64,000 nucleotides of DNA from Akkermansia muciniphila (GTDB lineage: Bacteria; Verrucomicrobiota; Verrucomicrobiia; Limisphaerales; SIAT01): NCBI GenBank assembly GCA_945900775.1, contig CAMDJP010000002.1:1-64000 (forward strand), given 5' to 3'. The notes below the pieces were generated by a model, which saw only the letters and a program-made list of their open reading frames with translations, was not told the origin of the DNA and did no database searches. Every line of letters begins with the position of its first letter. Position 1 is the stretch's first letter. This document shows, piece after piece, positions 43,343-53,472 of the stretch. The translations under genes were made by a program, and so were the position numbers.

Positions 43343-44338
43343 ATGGATTCCTCGATGACGGTGGACCTCGTTTCTGATACTCTCGGTTGTGCGATGAACC
43401 GCTTCTCGCAACAACTGACCGCGCACCAACTCAGCCTCCGGCGCGACGCACTCGTCACGTTGCAACTCAACCTCGGCCGCCGCTGCAACCAAGCCTGCCG
43501 TCATTGCCATGTGGATGCTGCACCGTGGCGGCCGGAGATGATGGATGCCGCGACCGCCGGGCGCATTGCTGATTGGATTCGCCACCACCGCCCCCGAGTC
43601 GTGGATATCACGGGTGGCGCACCCGAGCTGAACGAACATTTCCGATTTCTCGTCGAGACGGCACGTAGCACCGGTGCGCGCGTCATCGACCGCTGCAACC
43701 TCACCATCCTTGAAGAAGAAGGCTTCGACTGGCTTGCAGAATTCCTCGCGTCAACTGAAGTCGAAGTAATCGCCTCCCTCCCCTGCTACCTCGAAGAGAA
43801 CGTCCGACGCCAGCGCGGCGACGGCGTGTTCACTAAGAGCATCGCTGCGCTCCGCCGACTGAACGCCCTCGGCTACGGCACGCGTCTTCCGCTCCACCTC
43901 GTGTACAATCCGGTTGGCGCCACGCTCCCGCCGCCACAAGCCGAGCTCGAGGCCGATTACAAAGTCGTCCTCGCGCGCGATCACGGCGTCGTTTTCACCC
44001 ACCTCTTCGCAATCACCAACCAACCAATCGCTCGCTTCGCCGAGGACCTCCGTCGACAGAACCGCTGGGACGAATACCTTGAACTACTTGCCGTGAGCTT
44101 CAACCCAGCGACCGTGGAGGGGTTGATGTGCCGTAACACGCTCAGCGTCGGTTGGCGGGGTGAACTCTTCGATTGCGACTTCAACCAGATGCTGGGGATG
44201 CAGCTAAGCAACGGCTCTCCCCTGCACCTCTGGGATGTTACTCCCGCCGATCTCATCGGTCGCAGCATCCAGACTGGCATCCATTGCCTTGCCTGCACCG
44301 CGGGTTGCGGCAGCAGTTGCAGTGGCACGCTGGCCTAA
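43343..44338 (+). CDS. arsS: arsenosugar biosynthesis-type radical SAM protein ArsS
   Basis: 331 residues from ATG 43343; ATG 43394 (314 residues) starts nearer the conserved part and is equally possible. Radical SAM CxxxCxxC in GRRCNQACRHCHVDAAP, the GGAPELN loop, and the C-terminal DUF3641 region with cysteines GLMCRNTLSVGWRGELFDCD and CLACTAGCGSSC that would bind a second Fe-S cluster. Family members act in arsenosugar formation from dimethylarsenite, normally beside an ArsM methyltransferase, which is absent here. Function in arsenic chemistry is therefore by family only. Confidence 0.82.
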   Translation: MDSSMTVDLVSDTLGCAMNRFSQQLTAHQLSLRRDALVTLQLNLGRRCNQACRHCHVDAAPWRPEMMDAATAGRIADWIRHHRPRVVDITGGAPELNEHFRFLVETARSTGARVIDRCNLTILEEEGFDWLAEFLASTEVEVIASLPCYLEENVRRQRGDGVFTKSIAALRRLNALGYGTRLPLHLVYNPVGATLPPPQAELEADYKVVLARDHGVVFTHLFAITNQPIARFAEDLRRQNRWDEYLELLAVSFNPATVEGLMCRNTLSVGWRGELFDCDFNQMLGMQLSNGSPLHLWDVTPADLIGRSIQTGIHCLACTAGCGSSCSGTLA

Positions 44339-44386
44339 TGAATCATCCGCCGCAGCCGACGTGAAGGCCGCTTGGACGGCTAGAGG

Positions 44387-45874
44387 TTACTTGAAGACGG
44401 CTTTCACCACGCCGTCGGTTAGGTCAAGAAGCGGCCCCGGATAAACGCCGAGGAAAATCATGCCCGCGATGCAGACGTACAGGGAGAGTCGCGCGGGCAG
44501 CGAGAGAGGAATGGGTGAAAGGTCGCCCACGCCCTTCGACCAGAAAATCGCTTTCACCACACCAAAATAGTAGTAGAGCGAGATAACGACGCCCGTGAGG
44601 CCGACAGCGATCAACGTGTAGTACGCAGAGCGGAGCGCTGTTTGATCGGGACTGCTGGCTGATTCAACCACGGCTTTTAGCAGTAGAAATTTTCCGAAGA
44701 ACCCCGCGAGCGGCGGGACGCCGGCGAGGGAGACCATCGCAAGCGTCAAGGCCGTGGCCAGGAGGGGCGAACGCTGGTGCAGGCCTGCGAAAAGGCCGAC
44801 GTCATCCTCCTGTGACGTCTGTCCAGCGGTGCTGCGGGTCACAATGCAGATGACGAGGAACGCGGCCAGCACTGTGAACAGATAGCCGCCGAGGTAATAG
44901 AGAATGGCGGAGACGCCGTTGAGATTCAGGGCCGAGAGACCGAGGAGCAGGAAACCCGCGCTTGCGATGCTCGAGTAGCCGAGCAGTCGTTTGATATTCC
45001 GCTGCGGAATCGCGCAGAGACTGCCGTAAAGGATGGTGACTCCAGCCGCCACCATGAGCAGCTTGGCCGAATGTCCGGCGAGATCCGGCACCGCCGTGAG
45101 GAGCACGCGCAGGAGCAGCACTACGCCCGCCGCCTTCGAGCCGACGGCGAGGAAGGCGCTCACCGGCGTCGGAGCGCCTTGATACACATCCGGAGCCCAT
45201 ATCTGCATCGGCACCGCGGCAATCTTGAACCCGAGCGCGACCATCACGAGCACAATGCCAAACTGGAAGAGCCCTTGATGAGCGAGACTGTGGTTTGCCT
45301 CAATCTTCGCGGCGATCTCCGGGAAGGACATCGTACCCGACGTGCCGTACACGAGCGCGATGCCGAAGACGAGGAAGCCGGATGAGAGTGCGCCGAGGAT
45401 GAGATACTTCACACCCGCTTCGAGCGAGGCCTGACGGCCACGTTGGAAGCTCGTGAGGACGTAGAACGTCACCGTGATTAATTCGATCGCGACGAAGAGC
45501 ATCACGAAGTTGTTGGCAGAGGCGGCGAACATCATTCCGGCCAGCGCAAAGAGCACCAGCGCGTAGAATTCCGAGAGACCCGAGGCAATGCGGTCGGCAA
45601 ACTCCGTCTGCATCACCAGTACGAGAATGGCTGCGACAAGAAAGAAGCGCTTGAAGAAGAGCGCGAGACCATCGAACAGGTAGCCGCCGCCGAAGCCCAC
45701 CGCCTCCTGCGGAATCGGCACCACGAAGGTCGCCACCAGCACCAGCAGCAGCGAGAGCGCCGCGGCGAGGCCGAGACCGCGCCGACGCTCGGGCGGCGTC
45801 CAGAGGTCCAGCAACAGCAGACCCAACCCGAGCAGGACCACTGCGATCTCGAATCCGATCAACGAGGCGTTCAT
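44387..45874 (-). CDS. nuoN: NADH-quinone oxidoreductase subunit N
   Basis: 495 residues, about fourteen membrane helices. Antiporter-like proton channel subunit; lysine-bearing helices such as RQASLEAGVKYLILGALSSG and SVAGVPPLAGFFGKF-like LAGVPPLAGFFGKFLLLKAV are clear. Overlaps nuoM by four bases and ends the operon. Confidence 0.94.
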   Translation of the reverse strand: MNASLIGFEIAVVLLGLGLLLLDLWTPPERRRGLGLAAALSLLLVLVATFVVPIPQEAVGFGGGYLFDGLALFFKRFFLVAAILVLVMQTEFADRIASGLSEFYALVLFALAGMMFAASANNFVMLFVAIELITVTFYVLTSFQRGRQASLEAGVKYLILGALSSGFLVFGIALVYGTSGTMSFPEIAAKIEANHSLAHQGLFQFGIVLVMVALGFKIAAVPMQIWAPDVYQGAPTPVSAFLAVGSKAAGVVLLLRVLLTAVPDLAGHSAKLLMVAAGVTILYGSLCAIPQRNIKRLLGYSSIASAGFLLLGLSALNLNGVSAILYYLGGYLFTVLAAFLVICIVTRSTAGQTSQEDDVGLFAGLHQRSPLLATALTLAMVSLAGVPPLAGFFGKFLLLKAVVESASSPDQTALRSAYYTLIAVGLTGVVISLYYYFGVVKAIFWSKGVGDLSPIPLSLPARLSLYVCIAGMIFLGVYPGPLLDLTDGVVKAVFK

Positions 45875-47403
45875 TCGCTTAAGTTCTTCACGCCGACCGT
45901 CACGGACGGCTTCAGGACGGCTCGGGCGTCCTTCACAATCTGTTTCACGACCGGCTCAATCTTGCGCGTCAAGAGCGCGGGATAAAATCCGAAGAGGAGC
46001 AGCGCCCCGAGCAGCAGGGCAAATGGCAGCCGGCGCCAAGGCGTGGCGACGTCCTTCACCGCGTGCCACTGCTCCGGCAGCGAGCCGTGCAGGACGTTCC
46101 GGACCGCGCGCAACATGTACACCGCACCGATTACGAGCGCGCCCCACACGGCGATGATGGTCACCACGCGAAACTCCGTCCACGCGCCGAAGAAGACCAG
46201 TGCCTCGCCGGCGAAGTTGGCGAAGCCCGGCAGTCCACAGCCAGCCATCGCAGCCATCACGAGCGCCGCCCCGAAGAAAGGCATCTGCCGCAGCAACCCA
46301 CCGAGCTTCTCCATCTCGAGCGTCTTCGTCTGCTGGTAGAGATAGCCGCTGAGGCCGAACGACAATGCCGCGAGGAAGCCGTGCGCGATCATCACCAGCA
46401 CCGCGCCGGTGACGCCGAGGACGTTCAAGCTGGCAATACCGAGGAAGACGAAGCCCATGTGCGCGACGCTGGAGTTGCCGATGAGGAGATTCAGATCCTT
46501 CTGCTTCATCGCGACGAGGCCGCAGTAGATAATGTTACCGAGACAGAGCAGCGCGAGCCACTGCATCCACATCGCCGCACCCTCGGGCATCATCGGCAGC
46601 GCAATCCGGATGAGGCCGTACAGACCGAACTTCTTCAGCACACCCGCGTGCAGCATCGCCGTGGGCGTCGGCGCGGAGCCGTAGCCGAGCGGTGCCCACG
46701 TATGAAACGGCCAGAGCGAGACGAGAATGCCGAAACCGAATAGAAGCAGCGGGAAGATGAACTGCTGCGCTGAGCCGTCCATCGCCTTCCCACGGAAATG
46801 CTCGGTCATCGACACGAGGTCGAACGTGCGTTTGCCCTCGGGCATCTGCAAGTAGAGCGCGAGGAGGCCGATCAGCGCCAGCAGTGCGCCGATGCTCAGA
46901 TAGAGCGTGATTTTAAAAGTCGCGTAATCCTTTTCCTCACCACGGCCCCAAACGCCGATCATGATGAACGTCGGCACTAGCGCCAGCTCGTGGAAGAAGT
47001 AGAGGAAGAAGACGTCGAGCGAGGCGAACGCGCCGAGGATACCGCCTGTCATCGCCAACAGCAGGATGTAAAACTCCTTCTCGCGCTCCTGAACTTCCCA
47101 CGCGCAGCAGCACGCCGCAAAGGCGACCAACGCGCCCATCAGCACGAGGCCGACGTTCAGACCATCCACGCCCACGTGGTAGTTGATGCCGAGCGACGCC
47201 ACCCACGGCAGCTTTTCGACGAACTGATATTCTGTGGCAGCAGCCGTGTCGAACTTCACGAACATCACCACCGCCAGCACGGCTGAGGTGAAGGTCGCCG
47301 CCAGTGCGATCAGACGAGTGAGGAAGCGAAAATTGCGCGGCACGAAAGCCAGCAACAGCGCCGCCAGCAGCGGCCAACCGAGGATGTGGGTCAGGAGTGA
47401 CAT
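45871..47403 (-). CDS. nuoM: NADH-quinone oxidoreductase subunit M
   Basis: 510 residues, antiporter-like. YHVGVDGLNVGLVLMGALVA, FFHELALVPTFIMIGVWGRG with the conserved Glu, PFHTWAPLGYGSAPTPTAML and GLPGFANFAGEALVFFG are family landmarks. Lies 6 bases after nuoL. Confidence 0.95.
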   Translation of the reverse strand: MSLLTHILGWPLLAALLLAFVPRNFRFLTRLIALAATFTSAVLAVVMFVKFDTAAATEYQFVEKLPWVASLGINYHVGVDGLNVGLVLMGALVAFAACCCAWEVQEREKEFYILLLAMTGGILGAFASLDVFFLYFFHELALVPTFIMIGVWGRGEEKDYATFKITLYLSIGALLALIGLLALYLQMPEGKRTFDLVSMTEHFRGKAMDGSAQQFIFPLLLFGFGILVSLWPFHTWAPLGYGSAPTPTAMLHAGVLKKFGLYGLIRIALPMMPEGAAMWMQWLALLCLGNIIYCGLVAMKQKDLNLLIGNSSVAHMGFVFLGIASLNVLGVTGAVLVMIAHGFLAALSFGLSGYLYQQTKTLEMEKLGGLLRQMPFFGAALVMAAMAGCGLPGFANFAGEALVFFGAWTEFRVVTIIAVWGALVIGAVYMLRAVRNVLHGSLPEQWHAVKDVATPWRRLPFALLLGALLLFGFYPALLTRKIEPVVKQIVKDARAVLKPSVTVGVKNLSE

Positions 47404-47409
47404 TTTTCG

Positions 47410-49242
47410 TTAGCCCAAAACCACATAGAGCAAAACCACCACGCCCGCGACGAGCACGAAGGCGTAGGTCTGCAGGTTGCCTGTCTGGAGCAGACGCAGG
47501 GCCATGCCTGTCAGTTCGGTCGTCCCGTGCGTGCCGCGCACGACGAGCCACGCGATGATCCAACGGTCGAACCAGTCGACCACCGTCGCCAGCGCCCCCT
47601 GGGTACAGGCGATGAGCTTCGCGTACAACTCGTCGAAATAGAATTTGTTACGCAACAGGCTGGCTACGCCCGGCGAGACGGCCGGAATCGGATCGCTCAG
47701 CGCCTTGCGATAAAGTGTCCACGCTGCAATCAATCCAATCGCAAAGGCACCGAGACCGAAGGCGACCGCGACGTTGTGGTTGCCCAGCGTCGGTTTGCCG
47801 AGCACGGAAATATAGCGCTCCTTGATGCCTACAAAACCGGCAACGGCCGTCAGCGCAGCGAGAAAAACGAGCGGCCACGTCATCACGGGCGGTGATTCGT
47901 GGGCGTGATCGCGGGCCTGTGATTTCGCTGGGCCTGTGAAGGCCACGAAGACGAGGCGAAACATATAGAACGTGGTAAGCATCGCCACGAACACGGCGAT
48001 GGCGAAGAGCGCCTTGTTGTTGCCGAGCGCAAGCGCGAGAATCTCGTCCTTACTGAAGTAGCCACTCAACGGCGGCACACCGCAAAGCGCAAGCGTAGCA
48101 AGCAGGAAGGTCGCGAAGGTAATCGGTAGCTTCGCTTTCAGTCCGCCCATCTTCCAGATGTCCTGCTCATGATGCAGCGCATGGATGACAGAACCGGCAC
48201 CGAGGAAGAGCAACGCCTTGAAAAAGGCGTGCGTACTGAGGTGGTACATCGCAGGAGCCGGCCCGCTCAAGCCGACGGCCATCACCATGTAGCCGAGCTG
48301 CGAGAGCGTGGAATAGGCGAGGATGCGTTTGATGTCGCTCTGCTGAACCGCCATCAGCGCCGCGAGCAAGGCTGTGATACCGCCAATCCAAGCGATGACC
48401 ATCAGCGCGTCCGGCGTGAAGAGGAAGAAGACACGGCAGAGCATGTACACGCCGGCGGCCACCATCGTCGCGGCGTGGATGAGCGCTGAGACGGGCGTGG
48501 GGCCTTCCATCGCGTCCGGCAGCCAGACGTGCAGCGGGAACTGGGCGGACTTGCCGACGCAGCCGCAGAAGATCAGCAGACCGGCGGCAGTCGCAGCTCC
48601 GCCGAGCGCCGCAGGATTAGCTTTCAGTGTGTCGGCGAGCGTACCGAAGTTGATTGAATCAAGCGTGGACCAGACGAGCAGGATGCCGAGCAGAAAGCCG
48701 AAGTCGCCCACGCGGTTGGTGAGAAAGGCTTTCTTGCAGGCCTCCGCCGCCGAGGGTCGCTCGAACCAGTGACCGATTAGCAGATAACTCGAGAGACCCA
48801 CCAACTCCCAGAAGATGAACATCTGCACGAAGTTCGCCGCCAGCACGATACCGAGCATCGAAAAGGTGAACAGGCTCAAGGAAGCGAAGTAGCGCGAGAA
48901 GCCGCGGTCCTCCTGCATATAGCCGAAGGAATAGATGTGGATCGCGCTACCCACGCCCGTCACGACGAGCAACATCAAGAGGCTGAGCTGATCGAGCTTG
49001 ATTCCGAAATCGATGTAGAGATTGCCGACGTGCAGCCACGGGAGATTGAACGTCTCCGGGTCAGGCAGGGTTTCGGCCGAGAGCTTTGTAAAGAGAACAA
49101 CGCTGAGCACGAAGCTCGTGAGAACCGCTGCAATGGAAAGGGCGGCGCTGGCGGTCTTGTTCCGCTGTGTGAAAAGCGCAATCACCGCCGCGGCGACCAG
49201 CGGCAGGAAGAGGATGAACCAAGGCAGTGCGTGGGTGTTCAT
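47410..49242 (-). CDS. nuoL: NADH-quinone oxidoreductase subunit L
   Basis: 610 residues. MQEDRGFSRYFASLSLFTFS, FWELVGLSSYLLIGHWF, PLHVWLPDAMEGPTPVSALI HAATMVAAGVYMLCR and the long C-terminal part that forms the lateral helix are present. Proton-pumping subunit at the distal arm. Start overlaps the nuoK stop by one base (TGATG). Confidence 0.95.
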   Translation of the reverse strand: MNTHALPWFILFLPLVAAAVIALFTQRNKTASAALSIAAVLTSFVLSVVLFTKLSAETLPDPETFNLPWLHVGNLYIDFGIKLDQLSLLMLLVVTGVGSAIHIYSFGYMQEDRGFSRYFASLSLFTFSMLGIVLAANFVQMFIFWELVGLSSYLLIGHWFERPSAAEACKKAFLTNRVGDFGFLLGILLVWSTLDSINFGTLADTLKANPAALGGAATAAGLLIFCGCVGKSAQFPLHVWLPDAMEGPTPVSALIHAATMVAAGVYMLCRVFFLFTPDALMVIAWIGGITALLAALMAVQQSDIKRILAYSTLSQLGYMVMAVGLSGPAPAMYHLSTHAFFKALLFLGAGSVIHALHHEQDIWKMGGLKAKLPITFATFLLATLALCGVPPLSGYFSKDEILALALGNNKALFAIAVFVAMLTTFYMFRLVFVAFTGPAKSQARDHAHESPPVMTWPLVFLAALTAVAGFVGIKERYISVLGKPTLGNHNVAVAFGLGAFAIGLIAAWTLYRKALSDPIPAVSPGVASLLRNKFYFDELYAKLIACTQGALATVVDWFDRWIIAWLVVRGTHGTTELTGMALRLLQTGNLQTYAFVLVAGVVVLLYVVLG

Positions 49243-49547
49243 CAGAGCTTCAGAGTGGTGAGATCTTCCACGTGAGCGGACTGGCGCTTGCGGTAGAGCG
49301 CGACGATGAGCGCGAGCCCGACGGCTACCTCCGCCGCCGCCACAGTGATAATAAAGAAGACCATCAACTGACCGTCGAGGTTGTCATTGAATCGCGAAAA
49401 AGCGACCAGCGCGAGGTTGGCGGCGTTGAACATCAACTCCAGCCCCATGTACATGATAATCAGGTTGCGCCGCACCACCACGCCGAGCAGACCGAAGCAG
49501 AACAGCAGCCCACTCACCATCAGGTATTGTTCGAGCCCGACGTTCAC
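49242..49547 (-). CDS. nuoK: NADH-quinone oxidoreductase subunit K
   Basis: 101 residues, three helices. GLLGVVVRRNLIIMYMGLEL with the essential Glu in MYMGLELMFNAANL, and ITVAAAEVAVGLALIVALYR. GTG start overlaps the nuoJ stop (GTGA). Confidence 0.94.
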   Translation of the reverse strand: MNVGLEQYLMVSGLLFCFGLLGVVVRRNLIIMYMGLELMFNAANLALVAFSRFNDNLDGQLMVFFIITVAAAEVAVGLALIVALYRKRQSAHVEDLTTLKL

Positions 49548-50050
49548 TTGAGATCCTTTTTGCTCAGTAGAATCACGCCGACCATCGCCACGAGCAGGAG
49601 CACGGAGACGATTTCAAACGGCAGCAAATATTGTGTGAACAGCGCCTTGCCGAGCGCGGCGGTGTCCGACCCCTTCACCGCGACGAGCTTCAAACCTTCG
49701 CCCGCCTTCGATTCGCGGATGGTTTTGAAAAGAATGAACCCGAGACCAATCACGGACACACCGCCGAGCGCGATGGAAAAACGGCTGAAGCGTCGGCGCT
49801 CCTCTTCCTTGATGTCCAGCAGCATGATGACGAATAGGAAGAGTACCATCACCGCACCGGCATAGACGAGGATCTGCACCGCCGCGAGGAAGAAGGCTTG
49901 GAGCAGGACGAACAGGCCGGCCATCGAAATCATCGTCAGCACGAGGAACATCGCGCTCGTCACCGGGTTTCGGCTGAACGGATTGGCGACGCAGAGGAAA
50001 GCGAACAGCAACGTCAGCGCGGCGAAAATGTAGAAAAGTACGTTCTCCAT
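49544..50050 (-). CDS. nuoJ: NADH-quinone oxidoreductase subunit J
   Basis: 168 residues, five helices. Conserved ALVLTMISMAG-like FLVLTMISMAGLFVLLQAFF and QILVYAGAVMVLFLFVIMLL, the pi-bulge helix of the family. Lies 6 bases after nuoI. Confidence 0.93.
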   Translation of the reverse strand: MENVLFYIFAALTLLFAFLCVANPFSRNPVTSAMFLVLTMISMAGLFVLLQAFFLAAVQILVYAGAVMVLFLFVIMLLDIKEEERRRFSRFSIALGGVSVIGLGFILFKTIRESKAGEGLKLVAVKGSDTAALGKALFTQYLLPFEIVSVLLLVAMVGVILLSKKDLK

Positions 50051-50056
50051 TTTCGT

Positions 50057-50617
50057 TCAGTCCTTCACCGGAAACGTCTCCTGCCCCTTCGCCTCCTCGA
50101 GCTTCTGCTTCCATTTCTGCACGCCAGCGTGCGTCCCGCCGAGCGCGAGGAGCTTCTCCTTGTTGTAGATCATCTCGTCGCGGGTTTCGCCGGTGAGGGA
50201 GTAGTCGCGCTGGAGGAAAATAGCCTCCTCCGGGCAGACTTCCTGGCAGAAGCCACAGAAGATGCAACGGAGCATGTTGATCTCAAATTCCTTCGGTGTC
50301 TTCTCCGCGTTCGCACGGTCGGCCTTGAGGCTGCTGTCGCCAGGCGGAATAATCTTAATCGCCTTCGGCGGGCAGACGAACTCGCAGAGTTGGCAGGAGA
50401 CGCACTTCGTATCACCAGCCTGATCGCGCACGAGATACGGCGCACCGCGATAACCTTCTGGCACCACCCACTTCTGCTCGGGATACTGCATCGTGACCGC
50501 CTTGCCGCCGAAGACGGTCCGGATGAAATGCTTCCCCGTCACCTGCAAACCGCCGAGAAGCGTCGGCAGAAAGAGGCGTTCCCACAAAGTCAGATTCGCA
50601 CGTTTGACAATCATCAA
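50057..50617 (-). CDS. nuoI: NADH-quinone oxidoreductase subunit I
   Basis: 186 residues. Two [4Fe-4S] motifs: CVSCQLCEFVCPPKAI and CIFCGFCQEVCPEEAI (clusters N6a and N6b), preceded by an amphipathic helix. Follows nuoH by 7 bases. Confidence 0.95.
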   Translation of the reverse strand: MMIVKRANLTLWERLFLPTLLGGLQVTGKHFIRTVFGGKAVTMQYPEQKWVVPEGYRGAPYLVRDQAGDTKCVSCQLCEFVCPPKAIKIIPPGDSSLKADRANAEKTPKEFEINMLRCIFCGFCQEVCPEEAIFLQRDYSLTGETRDEMIYNKEKLLALGGTHAGVQKWKQKLEEAKGQETFPVKD

Positions 50618-50624
50618 TCGGCTT

Positions 50625-51731
50625 TCATTTTGGGTGTAGCGCCCACAGAACCACAGCCGTCAACACGATATTTACCAGGGCGAGTGGAACAAATCGACGC
50701 CAACCGAGATCCATCAGCTGATCATAGCGGAAACGGGGCAACATCCAGCGCACCCAGATGAACACGACCATCAGGAACAGCATCTTGCTCACAAAGATGC
50801 CGATGTGCGCAAGCCCCATGGCAAAGGTCGTCGCCGATTCGTTGAGTCCCGCAAACGGCAGCGTCCAGCCACCGAAGAACAGTACCACCATCATCGCAGA
50901 GGCCGCGATCATCGCCGTGTATTCCCCGATAAAGAAGAGCGCGAACTTCATCGAACTGTATTCCGTGTGGTAGCCACCAACCAACTCCGTCTCTGCCTCC
51001 GGCAAATCGAAGGGCAAACGGTTGGTTTCAGCGAACGCCGCCACGAGGAAGATGACGAACGCAATCGGCTGCTTGAATACCAACCACGCGCCATCCGCTT
51101 GGTACGCTATCACCTTCGAGAGATTCAGATCGCCCACGAGCATGAATATCGGAATCACGCTCATCCCCATCGCGATTTCGTACGAGATCATCTGCGCGCT
51201 CGAGCGGATGCCGCCGAGGAAGGAGAACTTCGAGTTGCTAGCGTAACCGGCCAGCACGAGGCCGTAAACGCCGAGCGAAATGATGCCGAAGGTGAAGAGG
51301 ATACCGACGTTCAAATCGGCGATTACCATCTTCTGATCTCCGAGCTTGGAGCCGAACGGGATCACCGCGAGCGCGAGCATCGCCGGCACTACCGCGATGG
51401 CCGGCGCGATCCAGAAATAAACTTTACGCACATGCGCCGGCGTAAAGTCTTCCTTCAAAAATGATTTTAGCCCGTCAGCTAAAGGATGAAAAATGCCAAG
51501 TCGCACGAGAATCGGCCCCACCACCGGCAGATATTTCACGAAGAATGGCGTGGCGCGATTTGGCCCCACTCGATCCTGAATCCACGCGGAAACTTTGCGC
51601 TCTACGAGTACGGCGTAGGCGACAATCGGCAGCACTGCCCCGAAGAGCACGATGCACACCTTCAGCGTAGTGAAGATTACGAACTCCTGCTCCCAGCTCA
51701 GGCCGCTGAAGAATTGTTTGATCGCCTCCAT
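50625..51731 (-). CDS. nuoH: NADH-quinone oxidoreductase subunit H
   Basis: 368 residues, eight helices. ERKVSAWIQDRVGPNRATPF, the quinone-site loop FAETNRLPFDLPEAETELVG with its acidic residues, and YTAMIAASAMMVVLFFGGW. Membrane subunit that connects the quinone site with the proton channels. Confidence 0.95.
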   Translation of the reverse strand: MEAIKQFFSGLSWEQEFVIFTTLKVCIVLFGAVLPIVAYAVLVERKVSAWIQDRVGPNRATPFFVKYLPVVGPILVRLGIFHPLADGLKSFLKEDFTPAHVRKVYFWIAPAIAVVPAMLALAVIPFGSKLGDQKMVIADLNVGILFTFGIISLGVYGLVLAGYASNSKFSFLGGIRSSAQMISYEIAMGMSVIPIFMLVGDLNLSKVIAYQADGAWLVFKQPIAFVIFLVAAFAETNRLPFDLPEAETELVGGYHTEYSSMKFALFFIGEYTAMIAASAMMVVLFFGGWTLPFAGLNESATTFAMGLAHIGIFVSKMLFLMVVFIWVRWMLPRFRYDQLMDLGWRRFVPLALVNIVLTAVVLWALHPK

Positions 51732-51743
51732 TGCGCTCAGCTT

Positions 51744-53471
51744 TTAAATCGACACGCTCTTCCCAGTGTCCCCGAGTTCGGCCCACTTCAGTCCAGCGAA
51801 GGCGGGGACCTCGGCGGTCATCTGGTTGAACAGGCCTTCGATGGTCGAGAAACCGTTCTGACCGGTCACGTTGTGAACCAACTCGTGCAAGAACTCCCAC
51901 TCCGGCCGGGCGTCGCCCTTCGGCTCAACGGCTTTTATGAACTTCTGCACTCGACCCTTCACGTTCGTTAACGAACCGCGCTTCTCGACATGCGCACAGC
52001 CGGGCAGCAGCACGTGCGCCGCGGCGGTCGTGTCGTTCGGCAGAATGTCGCTGACGATGAGCGTCTCGAGCTTCGCCAGCAGGTCGGCGCCGATGCCGTG
52101 TTTCGTCACGTCCTCGCCACAGACGACCAGCGTCTTGATTGCGCCACTGCGGATGCCGTCGGCGATCTTTTTCAGATTGGAACCCATCTCCGCAGCCGCG
52201 ATTCCCGTGAACCGCGCGCCGTTCGTATTAGGGTTCTTGTCCGCGCTGACGAGCAGCTTATCCGCCTGCCCGACGCGGGGGACGGAGTCGGTGACCGCGC
52301 CGAGCTTCTTCGCAAGCTTGGCGAGCAGGTAAAGCTCCTCGTTCGTCTGCCGCGCAGAGCCGACGATTCCGACGGAACCCGCGACGGCCTTGGTGAGCTT
52401 CTCGGAAATCTCTTTCAGGGCGGCGGCCCATGTGGATTTCTGGCCTCGCACCAGCACGTCCTTCAAGCGGTCTTCGCGGCCGATCCACTTGTAGTTCAGA
52501 CGTCCGGAGTCGCACATCCAAGTGGAATTGACAGCGTCGTTCTGGCGCGGTTCGTAGCGGTAGATCTTCTCCTCGCGCGAACCGACAATGGTGTTGCAAC
52601 CGGTGCCGCAGCTCGTGCAGAGGGACTTCGTCTCCTTCATGAACCAGACTCGCATCTGGAACCGGAAATCCTTCGAGGTCAGCGCGCCCACCGGACAGAG
52701 GTCCACGGTGTTGAGCGTGTAATTATTGTCGAACGCGCCTTCCTTCCAGGCGGCAATCGTGTTGTAGCTGCCGCGGTTCACGATGCCGAGGGCGTCGTCG
52801 CCCACGATGTCCTTCGTGAAGCGGATGCAGCGGGTGCAGAGAATGCAGCGTTCGTCGTCGAGCACGATGCGCGGCCCGAGGTCCACGGCCTTGGGCTTGT
52901 GCACCTTCATCTCGACGAAATGGCTCTGCGCCTGACCGTGCTCGACGGAGTATTCCTGCAACTTACACTCACCGGCCTGATCGCAAATTGAGCAGTCGAG
53001 CGGATGGTTGATAAGCAACGATTCAAGCACCGCCTCGCGCATCTGCTTCGTCGCAGGCGAACTCGGATAAATCTCCATGCCCGGCGAAATCGGCGTGGCG
53101 CAGCCAATGGCACCGCGCGGCGTACCCGGCTCGTAGGGAAGAACTTGCTTCGCGATTTTCGGCGAACCGTCCTCGTTCACCACGGGCTTTCGGTCGGGAC
53201 CCATCATCGGCGTGCCAAACTCGACGAGGCACATGCGGCAGTTGCCGGCGACCGGGAGCTTGGGGTGATAGCAGTAGTGCGGGACGTCGATGCCGGCAAG
53301 GGCGCAAGCCTGCAGCATCGTCGTCGGCTCGAGCTTGCCCTCCCAATTGGGCATCGCCTTCGGCACCTCAATCTCGCGACCGTCCACCTTGATTTTGATC
53401 TTGTCGACCGGCGGCGGCGGCGCGGGCGCGGCGGGCTTAGCTTCGGTTGTGATTGCTGGTGACGACATCAA
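51744..53471 (-). CDS. nuoG: NADH-quinone oxidoreductase subunit G, short form
   Basis: 575 residues; many NuoG proteins are 700-900. It starts with a Pro/Ala-rich head (KPAAPAPPPPVDK), then the [2Fe-2S] domain (CYHPKLPVAGNCRMC), the His/Cys N5 segment HPLDCSICDQAGECKLQ, the N4 motif CILCTRCIRF with later VDLCPVGAL, and a CTSCGTGCN...WMC set resembling the N7 site. The molybdopterin-like C-terminal domain is present but shortened. It follows a nuclease-like gene by one base instead of following nuoF directly. Confidence 0.93.
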   Translation of the reverse strand: MMSSPAITTEAKPAAPAPPPPVDKIKIKVDGREIEVPKAMPNWEGKLEPTTMLQACALAGIDVPHYCYHPKLPVAGNCRMCLVEFGTPMMGPDRKPVVNEDGSPKIAKQVLPYEPGTPRGAIGCATPISPGMEIYPSSPATKQMREAVLESLLINHPLDCSICDQAGECKLQEYSVEHGQAQSHFVEMKVHKPKAVDLGPRIVLDDERCILCTRCIRFTKDIVGDDALGIVNRGSYNTIAAWKEGAFDNNYTLNTVDLCPVGALTSKDFRFQMRVWFMKETKSLCTSCGTGCNTIVGSREEKIYRYEPRQNDAVNSTWMCDSGRLNYKWIGREDRLKDVLVRGQKSTWAAALKEISEKLTKAVAGSVGIVGSARQTNEELYLLAKLAKKLGAVTDSVPRVGQADKLLVSADKNPNTNGARFTGIAAAEMGSNLKKIADGIRSGAIKTLVVCGEDVTKHGIGADLLAKLETLIVSDILPNDTTAAAHVLLPGCAHVEKRGSLTNVKGRVQKFIKAVEPKGDARPEWEFLHELVHNVTGQNGFSTIEGLFNQMTAEVPAFAGLKWAELGDTGKSVSI

Positions 53472-53472
53472 A

